Positions 15,333 through 24,012 of a DNA stretch of 39,578 bases are shown in pieces. Source of the DNA: Acidobacteriota bacterium (GTDB lineage Bacteria; Acidobacteriota; Thermoanaerobaculia; UBA5066); NCBI GenBank assembly GCA_029567505.1, contig JAKPXO010000257.1, positions 1 through 39,578 on the forward strand. The letters are read 5' to 3'. Position 1 is the first letter of the stretch. Every line of letters starts with the position of its first letter. The notes below the pieces were generated by a model. That model worked only from the letters and a program-made list of their open reading frames with translations, was not told where the DNA came from and made no database searches. Made by a program: the position numbers and the translations under genes.

Positions 15333-16817
15333 GTGAGAGCCGGCGGGGCCCTCCTCCTCCTCGCGCTGCCGCTCTGGCTCGGCTGCGCGACCGCGCCGCG
15401 CGCGACGATCCTCTACGTCACCGACGCTCACGAGATCGCGCCGGTCGTCGACCGGCACGGCGAGAGGGGAGGGGTCGCGCGCCTGAAGACGGTCGTCGAC
15501 CGCCTCGGGGCCGGAGGGCCGGACGCGCTCCTCGTCTTCGGCGGGGACCTCGCGGGCGGCACGCTCTTCGGCGGCGTCTTCCGCGGGGAGCCGATGGTCG
15601 ACGCCCTCGGTCGCGTCGGCGTCGACCTCGCGACGTTCGGCCAGCACGAGTTCGACTTCGGGCCGGCCCACGCCGAGCGCCTCGTCCGCCGCTCCGCCTT
15701 CCCCTGGATCACGTCGAACCTCGTCGACGAGGCCGGGCGTCCGTTCGCGGCGCTCCCGACGCGCCGTCTCGTCCGGGTCGGGGGGCTCACCGTCGGCTTC
15801 CTCGGCCTCACGGACGACCTCGGCACGACGACACCCCACCGAGCGGTCCGGCAGACCGACCTCGTGGAGGCGGTGGCGCGCGAGGCGGCGGCGCTTCGGC
15901 GGGAAGGGGCCGAGGCGATCGTCGTCCTGACGCAGGCCGGGTTCGAGGTGAACCGGCGGCTGCTCGCCGAGGTCCCGGAGGTCGACGCCGTTCTGACCGA
16001 GGAGGAATCCGAGACGGTCTCGGTCGTTCGCTGGTTTGACGGTCGTCCGGTCGCCGCGCCGAGCGGCAACCTCGGGTCGGTCGTCGAGCTGACGCTCGAG
16101 AGGAGCGGAGGCCGGATCTCCTCGCGCGTCGCGGTGCACCCGGTCGACGTCTCCGTCGCCCCCGACCCCGAGCTCTCGGAGATGGAGAAGGAGCTCATGG
16201 CGCGGCTGGAGAGGGAGCTCGCGGCTCCGGCCGGAGCGCTCGCCCGGCCGCTCGACGAGACCGGGAGTCACGAGCGGGAGACACCGCTCGGAAGCCTCGT
16301 GGCCGACGCCTTCCGCGCGGGGACGGGCGCGGACGTCGCCCTCGTTCCCGGTTCGAGCCTCCGCGCTCCTCTCCCCGCCGGGCCCCTCTCGATGCGGCAC
16401 GTCGTTTCCGCCCTGCCGTTCGGGAACCGCGTGGTGACGGTGGAGCTCGCGGGGGCGGAGCTCCGGGCGGTGCTCGAGAGGAGCCTCGCGGCGGTCGGGC
16501 GGAGGACGGGCGGCCTCCTGCAGCTCTCCGGGGTGACGCTCGAGGCCGACCTCGGCGCCCCGGCGGGGCGCCGCCTCCTCGCGGTCCGGGTCGCGGACTC
16601 ACCGCTCCGGGACGACGCGAGGTACCGCGTGGCCGTCTCGAGCTTCCTCGCCGCCGGCGGGGACGGCCACGCCGAGCTCGCCGCCGGGCGGCGGCTCGGG
16701 GGCGTCGAACCGCTCGACGCCGACCTCCTCGCGGAGCACCTCCGGTGGCTTTCCCGAGACGGTCCGGCGGAGCCGCCGCCGCTCGGGCGAATCGCGCTCG
16801 CGCCCACCGGGAGGTGA
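15333..16817 (+). CDS. UshA-like 5'-nucleotidase/metallophosphoesterase with an eroded metal site
   Basis: A 494-residue exported protein; the first 18 residues form a short signal ending WLGC, possibly a lipobox. It has the two-domain layout of 5'-nucleotidases: metallophosphoesterase (about 24-260) and 5_nucleotid_C (about 300-485, with TPLGSLVADAFRAG and GGLLQLSGVTLEAD). Metal-site residues are partly lost. YVTDAHE (D31, H33) and FGGD (D72) remain, but GNHE reads GQHE (Q104), THxG reads TQAG (Q201), and the GGHTH block is TEEES (about 222-226). The C-terminal NGGxIR loop also reads PGSSLR. The reading frame is intact, so this looks like a pseudoenzyme or one with changed chemistry rather than a broken gene. 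GTG start. Confidence 0.82.
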   Translation: MRAGGALLLLALPLWLGCATAPRATILYVTDAHEIAPVVDRHGERGGVARLKTVVDRLGAGGPDALLVFGGDLAGGTLFGGVFRGEPMVDALGRVGVDLATFGQHEFDFGPAHAERLVRRSAFPWITSNLVDEAGRPFAALPTRRLVRVGGLTVGFLGLTDDLGTTTPHRAVRQTDLVEAVAREAAALRREGAEAIVVLTQAGFEVNRRLLAEVPEVDAVLTEEESETVSVVRWFDGRPVAAPSGNLGSVVELTLERSGGRISSRVAVHPVDVSVAPDPELSEMEKELMARLERELAAPAGALARPLDETGSHERETPLGSLVADAFRAGTGADVALVPGSSLRAPLPAGPLSMRHVVSALPFGNRVVTVELAGAELRAVLERSLAAVGRRTGGLLQLSGVTLEADLGAPAGRRLLAVRVADSPLRDDARYRVAVSSFLAAGGDGHAELAAGRRLGGVEPLDADLLAEHLRWLSRDGPAEPPPLGRIALAPTGR

Positions 16818-16824
16818 CGGAGAG

Positions 16825-16839
16825 CCCCCCGTCGGGGGG
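16825..16839. terminator. GC hairpin between convergent genes (first of two)
   Basis: Six C then three bases then six G, eight bases after the 5'-nucleotidase-like gene's stop. Strong stem without a T-run; probably part of a bidirectional transcription end. Confidence 0.45.
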
Positions 16840-16851
16840 ACGGAACGGCGA

Positions 16852-16875
16852 AGGCCCGGGGTCGCCCCCGGGCCT
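16852..16875. terminator. Perfect 10-bp hairpin between convergent genes (second of two)
   Basis: aggcccgggg (16852-16861) pairs exactly with 16866-16875 around a four-base loop. It sits between the 3' ends of the nucleotidase-like gene and ahcY and could stop transcription from both sides; no T-run is present. Confidence 0.55.
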
Positions 16876-16903
16876 CCCGTCGCTCGCGAACGCCTCGCGG
16901 CGG

Positions 16904-18394
16904 TCAGTAGCGGTAGTGGTCGGGCTTGTACGGCCCCTCGGCCGAAACGCCGAGGTAGCCGGCCTGCCTCGGCGTGAGCGTGGTCAGCTTCACGCCGAGG
17001 TGGGCGAGGTGGAGGCGGGCGACCTCCTCGTCGAGCTTCTTCGGGAGGACGTAGACCTTCTTCCCGTACTCGCCCTGGTTCTTCGCGAGCGCGATCTGTG
17101 CCATGACCTGGTTCGTGAACGACGAGGACATGACGAAGCTCGGGTGGCCCGTGGCGCAGCCGAGGTTCATGAGGCGCCCTTCGGCCAGGATCATGACCGA
17201 GTGGCCGTCGGCGAACCGGAACTCGTCGTACTGGGGCTTGATGTTGATCCGCGTGACGCCGGGGACCTTCTTCAGCCCGGCCATGTCGATCTCGTTGTCG
17301 AAGTGGCCGATGTTCCCGACGATCGCCTTGTCCTTCATCTTCGCCATGTGCTCGGCGGTGATGACGTCGAGGTTTCCGGTCGCGGTGATGAAGACGTCGG
17401 CGGTCGCGACGACGTCCTCGAGCGTCTTCACCTCGTAGCCCTGCATCGCGGCCTGGAGCGCGCAGATCGGGTCGATCTCGGTGACGATGACGCGGCAGCC
17501 CTGCCCGCGGAGCGCCTCGGCGCACCCCTTGCCGACCTCGCCGAAGCCGAGGACGACGGCGACCTTGCCGCCGAGCATGACGTCCGTCGCCCGGTTCAGG
17601 CCGTCGACGACGGAATGGCGGCAGCCGTAGACGTTGTCGAACTTCGACTTCGTCACGGAGTCGTTCACGTTGATCGCGGGGAAGAGGAGCGCCCCGTCCT
17701 TCTCCATCTGGTAGAGGCGGTGGACGCCCGTCGTCGTCTCCTCGGAGACGCCGCGGATCGCCTTCGCGAGGCGGGAGAAGACCTTCCCGTCCTTCGCGAG
17801 CTCCGTCCGGATCAGCTCGAGGATGACGCCCCACTCCTCGGGGTCGTTCTTCGGGTCGAACACGGGGACCTTCCCGGCCGTCTCGAACTCGAGCCCCTTG
17901 TGAACGAGGAGCGTCGCGTCGCCACCGTCGTCGACGATCAGGGTCGGGCCGCTCCCGTCGGGCCACTCGATCGCCTCGCGGGTGCACCACCAGTATTCCT
18001 CGAGCGTCTCCCCCTTCCAGGCGAAGACGGGAGTCCCCTTCGGGCTCTCGGGCGTTCCGCCGCTCTCGGGCCGGCCGACGACGACCGCCGCGGCGGCGTG
18101 GTCCTGGGTGGAGAAGATGTTGCAGGAGACCCAGCGGACGTCCGCGCCGAGCTCGACGAGCGTCTCGATCAGGACGGCCGTCTGGACGGTCATGTGGAGG
18201 CTTCCCATGACGCGCTCGCCGGCGAGCGGCTTCTCGCCGCGGTGGCGCTCGCGGAGCGCCATCAGGCCGGGCATCTCCTGCTCGGCGAGGCGGATCTCTT
18301 TCCGCCCGAGCTCGGAGAGGGAGAGGTCGGCGACCTTGAACTTCGGTCGGGCGGAGGACGCGGGGGCGACCTTCGGGTCGAGGACGGTGCTCAT
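16904..18394 (-). CDS. ahcY: S-adenosyl-L-homocysteine hydrolase
   Basis: A 496-residue NAD-dependent enzyme that splits S-adenosylhomocysteine into adenosine and homocysteine, keeping methyltransferases free of product inhibition. Conserved blocks: [68 protein letters not shown], and the NAD-binding loop [16 protein letters not shown]. They continue with [22 protein letters not shown], and the C-terminal KPDHYRY that reaches into the neighbouring subunit. ATG at 18394 follows a clear AAGGAGAA Shine-Dalgarno. Length fits the longer bacterial form with the extra segment near residue 120-150. No methionine-cycle genes are adjacent. Confidence 0.97.
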   Translation of the reverse strand: MSTVLDPKVAPASSARPKFKVADLSLSELGRKEIRLAEQEMPGLMALRERHRGEKPLAGERVMGSLHMTVQTAVLIETLVELGADVRWVSCNIFSTQDHAAAAVVVGRPESGGTPESPKGTPVFAWKGETLEEYWWCTREAIEWPDGSGPTLIVDDGGDATLLVHKGLEFETAGKVPVFDPKNDPEEWGVILELIRTELAKDGKVFSRLAKAIRGVSEETTTGVHRLYQMEKDGALLFPAINVNDSVTKSKFDNVYGCRHSVVDGLNRATDVMLGGKVAVVLGFGEVGKGCAEALRGQGCRVIVTEIDPICALQAAMQGYEVKTLEDVVATADVFITATGNLDVITAEHMAKMKDKAIVGNIGHFDNEIDMAGLKKVPGVTRINIKPQYDEFRFADGHSVMILAEGRLMNLGCATGHPSFVMSSSFTNQVMAQIALAKNQGEYGKKVYVLPKKLDEEVARLHLAHLGVKLTTLTPRQAGYLGVSAEGPYKPDHYRY

Positions 18395-18533
18395 GTTTCT
18401 CCTTGGCCGGCCCGCCCCGTCGTCGGGGGACGGCGTACTCCTGGCCGATCGTGGTACGGGGCCCGCCCCGCGCCGGGTGGCGAGAGGCAGTGTCCGGGCG
18501 GGGAGTCTCCCAACGGGGGCCGCCCCTTGTCAA
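18395..18533 (-). promoter_or_regulatory. ahcY upstream region: candidate -35 box and GC-rich leader
   Basis: On the minus strand, TTGACA at 18533-18528 is a perfect -35 hexamer; about 18 bases on, GAGACT is only a weak -10. The transcript leader of roughly 100 bases is rich in complementary G/C blocks and ends in the Shine-Dalgarno. I could not fit the conserved core of the known SAH riboswitch. Low confidence. Confidence 0.3.
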
Positions 18534-18542
18534 AAAGGGCCG

Positions 18543-19484
18543 TCAGCCTCCCTGGGCCTCGGCCTCGGCGACGAGGAGAGGGAAGAGAGCCCGGTCCCAC
18601 TGGCCGCGGCGGGCCTCCCCTTCGAGGACGCTCAGCGTCTGCCCGTCGTCCCGGACGGCGCGGTACGGGCGCGAGGAGGTCATCGCGTCGAACGCGTCGG
18701 CGAGGGCGACGAGCTGCACCGGGAGCGGGATCTCGGCGCCCCGTAGGCCGTCCGGATAGCCCGACCCGTCGATCCTCTCGTGGTGGCGGAGGACGAAGGG
18801 GCCGTACGGCTCCAGGGCGGGGACGTCGCGGATCAGGCTGAACCCGATGACCGGGTGGGACTTGACGACGGCGAGCTCGCCGTCGGTGAGGCGCTCGCGC
18901 TTGTAGAGGATGCCGTCGGGGATCGCGACCGTCCCGATGTCGTGGAGGACTCCGCCGACCCGGACCCGCTCGATCTCGGCTTCCGACAGGCCCGCCCGGC
19001 GGCCCATCCCGGCCGCAAGCCGCCCGACGCGGGCGGAGTGCTCGATCCGGTGGGGCTCCCGCGCCTCGAACGCCTCGAGGAGGCCGGCGAAGGCGGCGAC
19101 CGTTCGGTGGGATTCGGCCCGGGCGCGCGCGTCGGCGAAGAGGCCCCGGAGGCGGGCCCTCACGACGGGCGCCGGCGACGGCCACGGCACGACGTCGTCG
19201 GCACCGGCCCGGAGCGCGGCGACGCTCCCCGCCCCGCGGGGGGCGACGGCGAGGACGGCGAGGGAGGCGGTCCGCGGGTCCTCGCGGAGGGCCCGAAGGC
19301 GGGCGGCTCCGCCGCCGCCGAGCCCGCTCGCCGCGACGACGACGGGGCCCGAGGCGGCCGCGAGGGCGACCTCCTCGACGGAGGCCGCGACGGTGACCGG
19401 CGTCCGCAGCTCCTCGAACGACCGCGCGATCCGCGCCGACCGCGCCGGGTCGGGCTCGAGGAGCAGGAGGCGGACGTTCGACAC
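18543..19484 (-). CDS. HD-GYP domain protein with a degenerate receiver domain
   Basis: A 313-residue protein (GTG start). Residues 1-115 have the shape of a response-regulator receiver (VRLLLLEPDPARSARIA with acidic E10/D12). The phosphoacceptor position after the third strand reads VVVAASGLGGGG, with no aspartate, and the usual lysine after GADD is replaced (VVPWPSP). Residues about 140-300 are an HD-GYP phosphodiesterase domain: HRIEHSARVGRLAAGM, GGVLHDIGTVAIPDGIL (HD at 181-182), KSHPVIGF, VLRHHERIDGSGYPDGL (HHE, GYP), and ALADAFDAMTSSRPYR. These residues would hydrolyse c-di-GMP. It is divergent from a sigma-54 activator with only 48 bases between starts. Confidence 0.88.
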   Translation of the reverse strand: MSNVRLLLLEPDPARSARIARSFEELRTPVTVAASVEEVALAAASGPVVVAASGLGGGGAARLRALREDPRTASLAVLAVAPRGAGSVAALRAGADDVVPWPSPAPVVRARLRGLFADARARAESHRTVAAFAGLLEAFEAREPHRIEHSARVGRLAAGMGRRAGLSEAEIERVRVGGVLHDIGTVAIPDGILYKRERLTDGELAVVKSHPVIGFSLIRDVPALEPYGPFVLRHHERIDGSGYPDGLRGAEIPLPVQLVALADAFDAMTSSRPYRAVRDDGQTLSVLEGEARRGQWDRALFPLLVAEAEAQGG

Positions 19485-19532
19485 GGGCGGACGATAGCGC
19501 GAATCGCCCGTCGAGAGGCTAGACTCGCCCGA

Positions 19533-20504
19533 ATGGTCGTCCCCGGTGAAGCGGCGGCGTTCGCCGTCGGCCGGTCCGCAGCCTGGTGTCGGCTCGTCGA
19601 GCGGGCGACCCGAGTCGCCCCGCTCGGCGTCACCGTGCTCATCCGCGGGGAGACGGGATCGGGGAAGGACGTCGTCGCCCGCCTGATCGTCGCCCTCGGA
19701 AACCGCGAGGGGGCGCCCTTCGTCGCGGTCAATTGCGCGGCGCTCCCCGACACCCTCGTCGAGAGCGAGCTCTTCGGACACGCCCGCGGCTCGTTCAGCG
19801 GAGCCACCGAGGCGCGCCGGGGGCTCTTCGAGGAGGCGCACCGCGGGACCCTCTTCCTCGACGAGATCGGGGCGCTCCCTCTCTCCGCGCAGGCGAAGCT
19901 GCTGCGCGTCCTCGAGGAAGGGCGCGTCCGCCGGGTGGGCGAGAACCGCGTCACGGACGTGAGGGTCCGCGTCCTGGCCGCCACGAGCCTCGACATGGAG
20001 GCGGCGATCGGGCGGCGGGAGTTCCGCGAGGACCTCTACTACCGCCTCTCCGCGCTGGAGCTCCTCGTCCCGCCGCTCCGGGAGCGCCCCGAGGACATCC
20101 CGCTCCTGGCCGAGCACTTCCTCCGCAAGCTCCGGGAGCAGGGCGGTCCGGAGCGGACGCTCTCGCCGGAGGCCCTCGACCTGCTGACGGGCTATCCGTT
20201 CCCCGGGAACGTCCGGGAGCTGAAGCACGCCGTCGAGCAGGCGGCGGTCTTCGGCGACGGACCGATCCTCGAACCGACGGACTTCCGGGCGCTCTGGGGC
20301 CGCTCCCAGATGCTGCTCCCGGCGAGCGAGCCGCGCGGAGGCCGGAGCCCGATCGTCGACGTGACCTCGGCGCGACTGGAGGAGGCGCTCCGCAGGACGG
20401 GCGGGAACCGCCTGGAGGCGGCGCGACTCCTCGGCATAAGCCGTTCCTCGTTCTACCGGATCCTCCGCCGCCTGCCGGCCGCCGAAGCCCCCCAGCCCGA
20501 CTGA
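19533..20504 (+). CDS. Sigma-54-dependent transcriptional activator lacking a sensor domain
   Basis: A 323-residue enhancer-binding protein consisting of an AAA+ domain (about 10-235) and a Fis-type helix-turn-helix (about 285-315, RTGGNRLEAARLLGISRSSF). Walker A is GETGSGKD (39-46), Walker B LFLDE (107-111), and the arginine/sensor segment REDLYYRLSALELLVPPLRER is intact. The sigma-54-contacting GAFTGA loop reads GSFSGA (86-91), conserving the key phenylalanine but with T to S. There is no N-terminal receiver, PAS or GAF domain, so activity may be set by expression or a partner. The divergent HD-GYP pseudo-receiver protein is an obvious candidate partner (inference). Confidence 0.9.
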   Translation: MVVPGEAAAFAVGRSAAWCRLVERATRVAPLGVTVLIRGETGSGKDVVARLIVALGNREGAPFVAVNCAALPDTLVESELFGHARGSFSGATEARRGLFEEAHRGTLFLDEIGALPLSAQAKLLRVLEEGRVRRVGENRVTDVRVRVLAATSLDMEAAIGRREFREDLYYRLSALELLVPPLRERPEDIPLLAEHFLRKLREQGGPERTLSPEALDLLTGYPFPGNVRELKHAVEQAAVFGDGPILEPTDFRALWGRSQMLLPASEPRGGRSPIVDVTSARLEEALRRTGGNRLEAARLLGISRSSFYRILRRLPAAEAPQPD

Positions 20505-20575
20505 CGCCTCGCCGGCGACGCGCGCGAGGGGCCCGGAGCTCATTCGTTCGAGCCGTCCCTTCGGGAAAGCCCGTG

Positions 20576-21784
20576 TCAGCTCCGCGCCCGCCGTCGACCG
20601 GCGGCGACGATCCGCCGGAGCGCCGAGACGACGTCGAGGACGTCCTCCTCCGTCATCGCGGGGAAGAGCGGGAGCGACATCAGGTTCTCCGTCGTCCGCG
20701 TCGCGTGCGGCAGGCCGTCCTTCGGGAGCCCCTCCGGGTGCCGCGCGAAGTAGTCGCGGTAGAACGAGAACGCGAAGAGCCCCTGCCAGTGGATGCCCGT
20801 GCCGACGTTCTCCGCCTTCAGCGCCGCCGTCAGCTCGTCGCGCGAAAGGCCGGTCGCCTCGGGGCGGTTCCGGAGGACGAAGAGGTTCCAGCAATGCTCG
20901 CGCTCGGCGTCGCCGTCGGCGGGGAGCTCCACCTCCGGCACCTCCGCGAGGAGTGAGAGGTAGAGGCGCGCGAGCTCGCGGCGGCGCGCGGCGAACGCGT
21001 CGAGCTTCGGGAGCTGGGCGAGGCCGACGGCCGCCTGGACGTCGGTGAAGTTCGACTTCCGGCCCGGCATCGGGACGTCGTAGAGCGGGGAGCCCTCGGG
21101 GTAGGGGGTCCCCGCGCCGCGCGCGATGCCGTGGAAACGCTGGAGCTTCAGGTACGCCTCGTGGCGGAGATCGTGGAACGCGATCGCGCCTCCCTCGATC
21201 GTCGTCAGGTTCTTGTTCGGGTGGAAGGAGTAGACGGAGAACGCCGACCGCGGGTCGGCGCCGATCCGGCGGCCGGCGTAGCGCGCCCCCATCGTATGGG
21301 CGGCGTCCTCGACGACGGCGAGGCCATGGCGCTCCGCGACGGCCCAGATCCGGTCCATGCGGCACGGAAGCCCGCCGTAGTGCACCGGGAGGATCGCCTT
21401 CGTCCGCGGAGTGATCCGCTCCTCGATCCGCTCCGCGTCGAGGTTCATCGTGTCGGCCTCGACGTCGACGAGGACGGGGACGGCTCCGCGGAGGACGACG
21501 TTCGAGACGGTGCAGACGAACGTGTGCGCCGTCGTGATCACCTCGTCCCCCTCGCCGATCCCGAGCGCGCCCAGGGCGAGCTCGAGGCCCGTCGTCGCGC
21601 TCAGGAGGGCGAGGCAGCGAGGGACCTCGTTGAAGGCCGCGAGCTCCTCCTCGAAGCGGGCGGTGCGCGGGCCCGTCGTGATCCAGCCGGAGCGGAGCGC
21701 CTCGACGACTCCGGCGATCTCCTCCTCGCCGATGCTCGGACGGGAAAAGGGGAGGAAGCTCTCGCGGCGAGGACGGTCCTGCAT
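20576..21784 (-). CDS. DegT/DnrJ/EryC1/StrS (ArnB-type) PLP-dependent sugar aminotransferase
   Basis: A 402-residue aminotransferase acting on nucleotide-linked keto-sugars. It begins FLPFSRPSIGEEEIAGVVEAL and SGWITTGPRTARFEEELAAF, as in ArnB/PseC-type enzymes. The PLP lysine is K191 in YSFHPNKNLTTIEGG and the cofactor-ring aspartate is D160 in VVEDAAHTMGA. LVDVEADTMNLD and KSNFTDVQAAVGLAQLPKLD are family blocks. It points to synthesis of an amino-sugar for lipid A, O-antigen or another surface glycan. No other sugar-pathway gene is in the window, so the exact product is open. Its 3' end is convergent with the sigma-54 activator. Confidence 0.92.
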   Translation of the reverse strand: MQDRPRRESFLPFSRPSIGEEEIAGVVEALRSGWITTGPRTARFEEELAAFNEVPRCLALLSATTGLELALGALGIGEGDEVITTAHTFVCTVSNVVLRGAVPVLVDVEADTMNLDAERIEERITPRTKAILPVHYGGLPCRMDRIWAVAERHGLAVVEDAAHTMGARYAGRRIGADPRSAFSVYSFHPNKNLTTIEGGAIAFHDLRHEAYLKLQRFHGIARGAGTPYPEGSPLYDVPMPGRKSNFTDVQAAVGLAQLPKLDAFAARRRELARLYLSLLAEVPEVELPADGDAEREHCWNLFVLRNRPEATGLSRDELTAALKAENVGTGIHWQGLFAFSFYRDYFARHPEGLPKDGLPHATRTTENLMSLPLFPAMTEEDVLDVVSALRRIVAAGRRRARS

Positions 21785-21913
21785 GCGCGCACTCTGCCAC
21801 GGGCCGGCCGTTCGAGGGAGGCCGGACCGCCCCGAGCGGAGGCGGCCCGCGCGGGGTGCGCACGGACCGTGAGGACCTGGCCTCGGCTACGATGGACGGC
21901 CGAGGAGGACTTC

Positions 21914-23140
21914 GTGTCCGTTCACGCCACCCGCTTCCGGCTCGCCGCCGCCGCCGCGTTCGCCGTACTGGCCGCGCCCCTCGCGCCCTCCCCCGCGGAC
22001 GCCTGCACCACCGCGATCGTCGCCCCGTCGGCCTCGAGGAGCGGCCGCCCGATGCTCTGGAAAAACCGGGACGCGGACGGGAGCGACAACCAGGTTGTCT
22101 ACCTCGCCGACGGACGCTATCCCTACGTCGGCGTCGTGAACCGCGGGGACGCGGCCGGCCTCCAGGTCTGGGCCGGGATCAACTCCACCGGCTTCGGCGT
22201 GATGAACTCGGCCTCCTACAACCTCGAAAGCGGCGACACGGCGGGCGAGGGGACGTTCATGAAGCTCGCCCTCCAGTCGTGCGCGACGGTGGACGACTTC
22301 GAGGCGCTCCTCGCGCGCTCCAACTCCGGCGGACGGGACGTCTCCGCGAACTTCGGCGTCATCGACGCGAAGGGGGGCGCCGCGGTCTTCGAGACGTCGG
22401 CGAAAGGCTACGTCCGCGTCGACGCCGCCCCATCGGGCGACGGCGCCCGGGGCCTCCTCGTCCGCTCGAACTACAGCCACAGCGGAACGAAGGGGTCGGG
22501 ATCCGGCTTCCTGCGCGAGGCGCGCGCGATCGAGCTCCTCGGGTCGTCGACTGCGGGCGGACTCGACCTCGCGACGATCCTGCGCGCCGCGCGCGACGTC
22601 GGGAACGCCGGGATCGGCCAGACGGGCGAGGAATCCGGACCGCCGCTCGTCTACACGGGCGACAGCATCTGCCGTCTCGACACCGTCGCCGCGATCGTTC
22701 TCGAGGCGCCCGCGCCGGGAGAGGGACCCGAGGCGGGAGCGCTCTGGATCGTCCCGAGCCTTCCGCTCGCGGGAGCCGCCGTGCCGGTTTTCCCTCACGC
22801 CGGCGCGGTCCCGGCGCCGCTGGCCGCGGGCCGGGGCCCGGCGCCTCTCGCCGCGCGAGCCCTCGAGCTGAGGAAGCGCCTCTTCCCCGACACGCGGGGC
22901 GAGAAGAAGCGCTACATGGACCGCCGCGCCCTCGCGGCGCTGAAGGCGCGCTCGCTCCCCGGCCTGCTCGCCGCCGAGGAGGCGACGCGGGCCGAGGTCG
23001 AGGCGGCGCGGGAGGCGTGGAGGCGCTCGCGCCCGGCGCCCGCCGACGCGGCGAAGCTCTCCGCGTCGGCCGCAGCGAGGGCCCTCGCCGCGGGCGAGGC
23101 CGCGGTCGCCGCCGTCGCGAAGGAGCTCGGAGAGCCCTGA
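21914..23140 (+). CDS. Secreted Ntn-hydrolase, linear amide C-N hydrolase / C45 acyltransferase-like
   Basis: A 408-residue exported protein. GTG 21914 has GAGGAGG at 21902-21908. Residues 1-30 are a signal sequence ending SPADA. C31 follows at once in ACTTAIVAPSAS, the position of the N-terminal nucleophile of Ntn-hydrolases, so signal peptidase cleavage at ADA|C would itself expose the catalytic cysteine. Supporting blocks are MLWKNRDADGSDN and WAGINSTGFGVMNSASYN, typical of carcinine hydrolase/isopenicillin-N acyltransferase and choloylglycine-hydrolase relatives. The C-terminal 90 residues are Ala/Arg/Glu-rich and probably helical. Cleaving an amide bond in the periplasm is likely; the substrate is not evident. 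Confidence 0.82.
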   Translation: MSVHATRFRLAAAAAFAVLAAPLAPSPADACTTAIVAPSASRSGRPMLWKNRDADGSDNQVVYLADGRYPYVGVVNRGDAAGLQVWAGINSTGFGVMNSASYNLESGDTAGEGTFMKLALQSCATVDDFEALLARSNSGGRDVSANFGVIDAKGGAAVFETSAKGYVRVDAAPSGDGARGLLVRSNYSHSGTKGSGSGFLREARAIELLGSSTAGGLDLATILRAARDVGNAGIGQTGEESGPPLVYTGDSICRLDTVAAIVLEAPAPGEGPEAGALWIVPSLPLAGAAVPVFPHAGAVPAPLAAGRGPAPLAARALELRKRLFPDTRGEKKRYMDRRALAALKARSLPGLLAAEEATRAEVEAAREAWRRSRPAPADAAKLSASAAARALAAGEAAVAAVAKELGEP

Positions 23141-23162
23141 CGCCGGGAGGGCAACCGACGGC

Positions 23163-23918
23163 ATGACCGAACCTCCGTTCGACCGCTGGCTCGAGGACCT
23201 CGAGCGACGCCATCTCGCCGAGCTCTCCTTCGCCCAGGTGCGCAAGGGGCTCCAGGCGGTCTCCTCGCTCTACGTCGAGCGGAGGGGCCGGATCGGCTCG
23301 GGGGCGGTCTTCGAGGGAGAGGGGAAGCGGGCCGCCTTCGCGCTCTTCTACGGGCCGCTCCACCATCTCGTCGTCGAGCGGATCGTCGCCTCCGTCGGCG
23401 CCGCCGAGCCGCCCCTCTCGCGCGTCCTCGACCTCGGGTGCGGCACCGGTGCGGCGGGCGCGGCCTGGGCGCTCGCCGCGGGCGCCGAGGTCTTCGGAGT
23501 GGAGAGGAGCGGCTGGGCGGCGAGCGAGGCGCGCCGGACGTACGCCGCGCTATCCCTGCGCGGCCGCGCGACGGCGGGGGACCTCCTGCGCGAGCGCCTC
23601 CCCGGCCGCGGCGCCGCGATCCTCCTCGGATGGGTGGTCAACGAGCTCGGGGACCCCTCCCGCGGGACTCTCCTCCCGCGGCTCCTCGAGGCCGCGCGCC
23701 GCGGAGCGCGTGTCCTCGTCGTGGAGCCGATCGCCGCGCGTCAGGTGCCGTGGTGGGGCGAGTGGGAGCAGGCGTTCGCCGCGGACGGCGGCCGGGGCGA
23801 CCTCTGGCGCTTTTCGGCGCCGCTCCCGCCCCTCGTCGCCCGCCTCGACCGGGCCGCGGGCCTCGACCACCGCGTCCTGACGGCGCGCTCGCTCTACCTG
23901 CCGGGCCATCAGGACTGA
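23163..23918 (+). CDS. Class I SAM-dependent methyltransferase
   Basis: A 251-residue protein with motif I VLDLGCGTGAAGAAWALAAG (about residues 88-107), followed by an acidic-ended second strand VFGVERS that would bind the SAM ribose. A later strand RVLVVEPI follows. Before the fold is a helical N-terminus (RRHLAELSFAQVRKGLQAVS). The LGWVVNELGD and LLPRLLEAARRG pattern is reminiscent of Rsm22-like methyltransferases, but I do not see that family's cysteine cluster. It begins 22 bases after the Ntn-hydrolase stop, so the two may be co-transcribed. Substrate unknown. Confidence 0.82.
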   Translation: MTEPPFDRWLEDLERRHLAELSFAQVRKGLQAVSSLYVERRGRIGSGAVFEGEGKRAAFALFYGPLHHLVVERIVASVGAAEPPLSRVLDLGCGTGAAGAAWALAAGAEVFGVERSGWAASEARRTYAALSLRGRATAGDLLRERLPGRGAAILLGWVVNELGDPSRGTLLPRLLEAARRGARVLVVEPIAARQVPWWGEWEQAFAADGGRGDLWRFSAPLPPLVARLDRAAGLDHRVLTARSLYLPGHQD

Positions 23919-24012
23919 CGGAGCGTCGGGCGCGGGAAGACCCGCTTCCGCGGGGCCGCGGCGGAGGAAGGAGCTCGTCGGCGATCCGCGACGGAGTCGG
24001 GTCGACGGCCGA

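Noticed and set aside
18395-18533. SAH riboswitch upstream of ahcY
   Set aside because: The conserved GAGGAGCGCUGC and AGGCUCG-type segments are not found; kept only as a generic leader.
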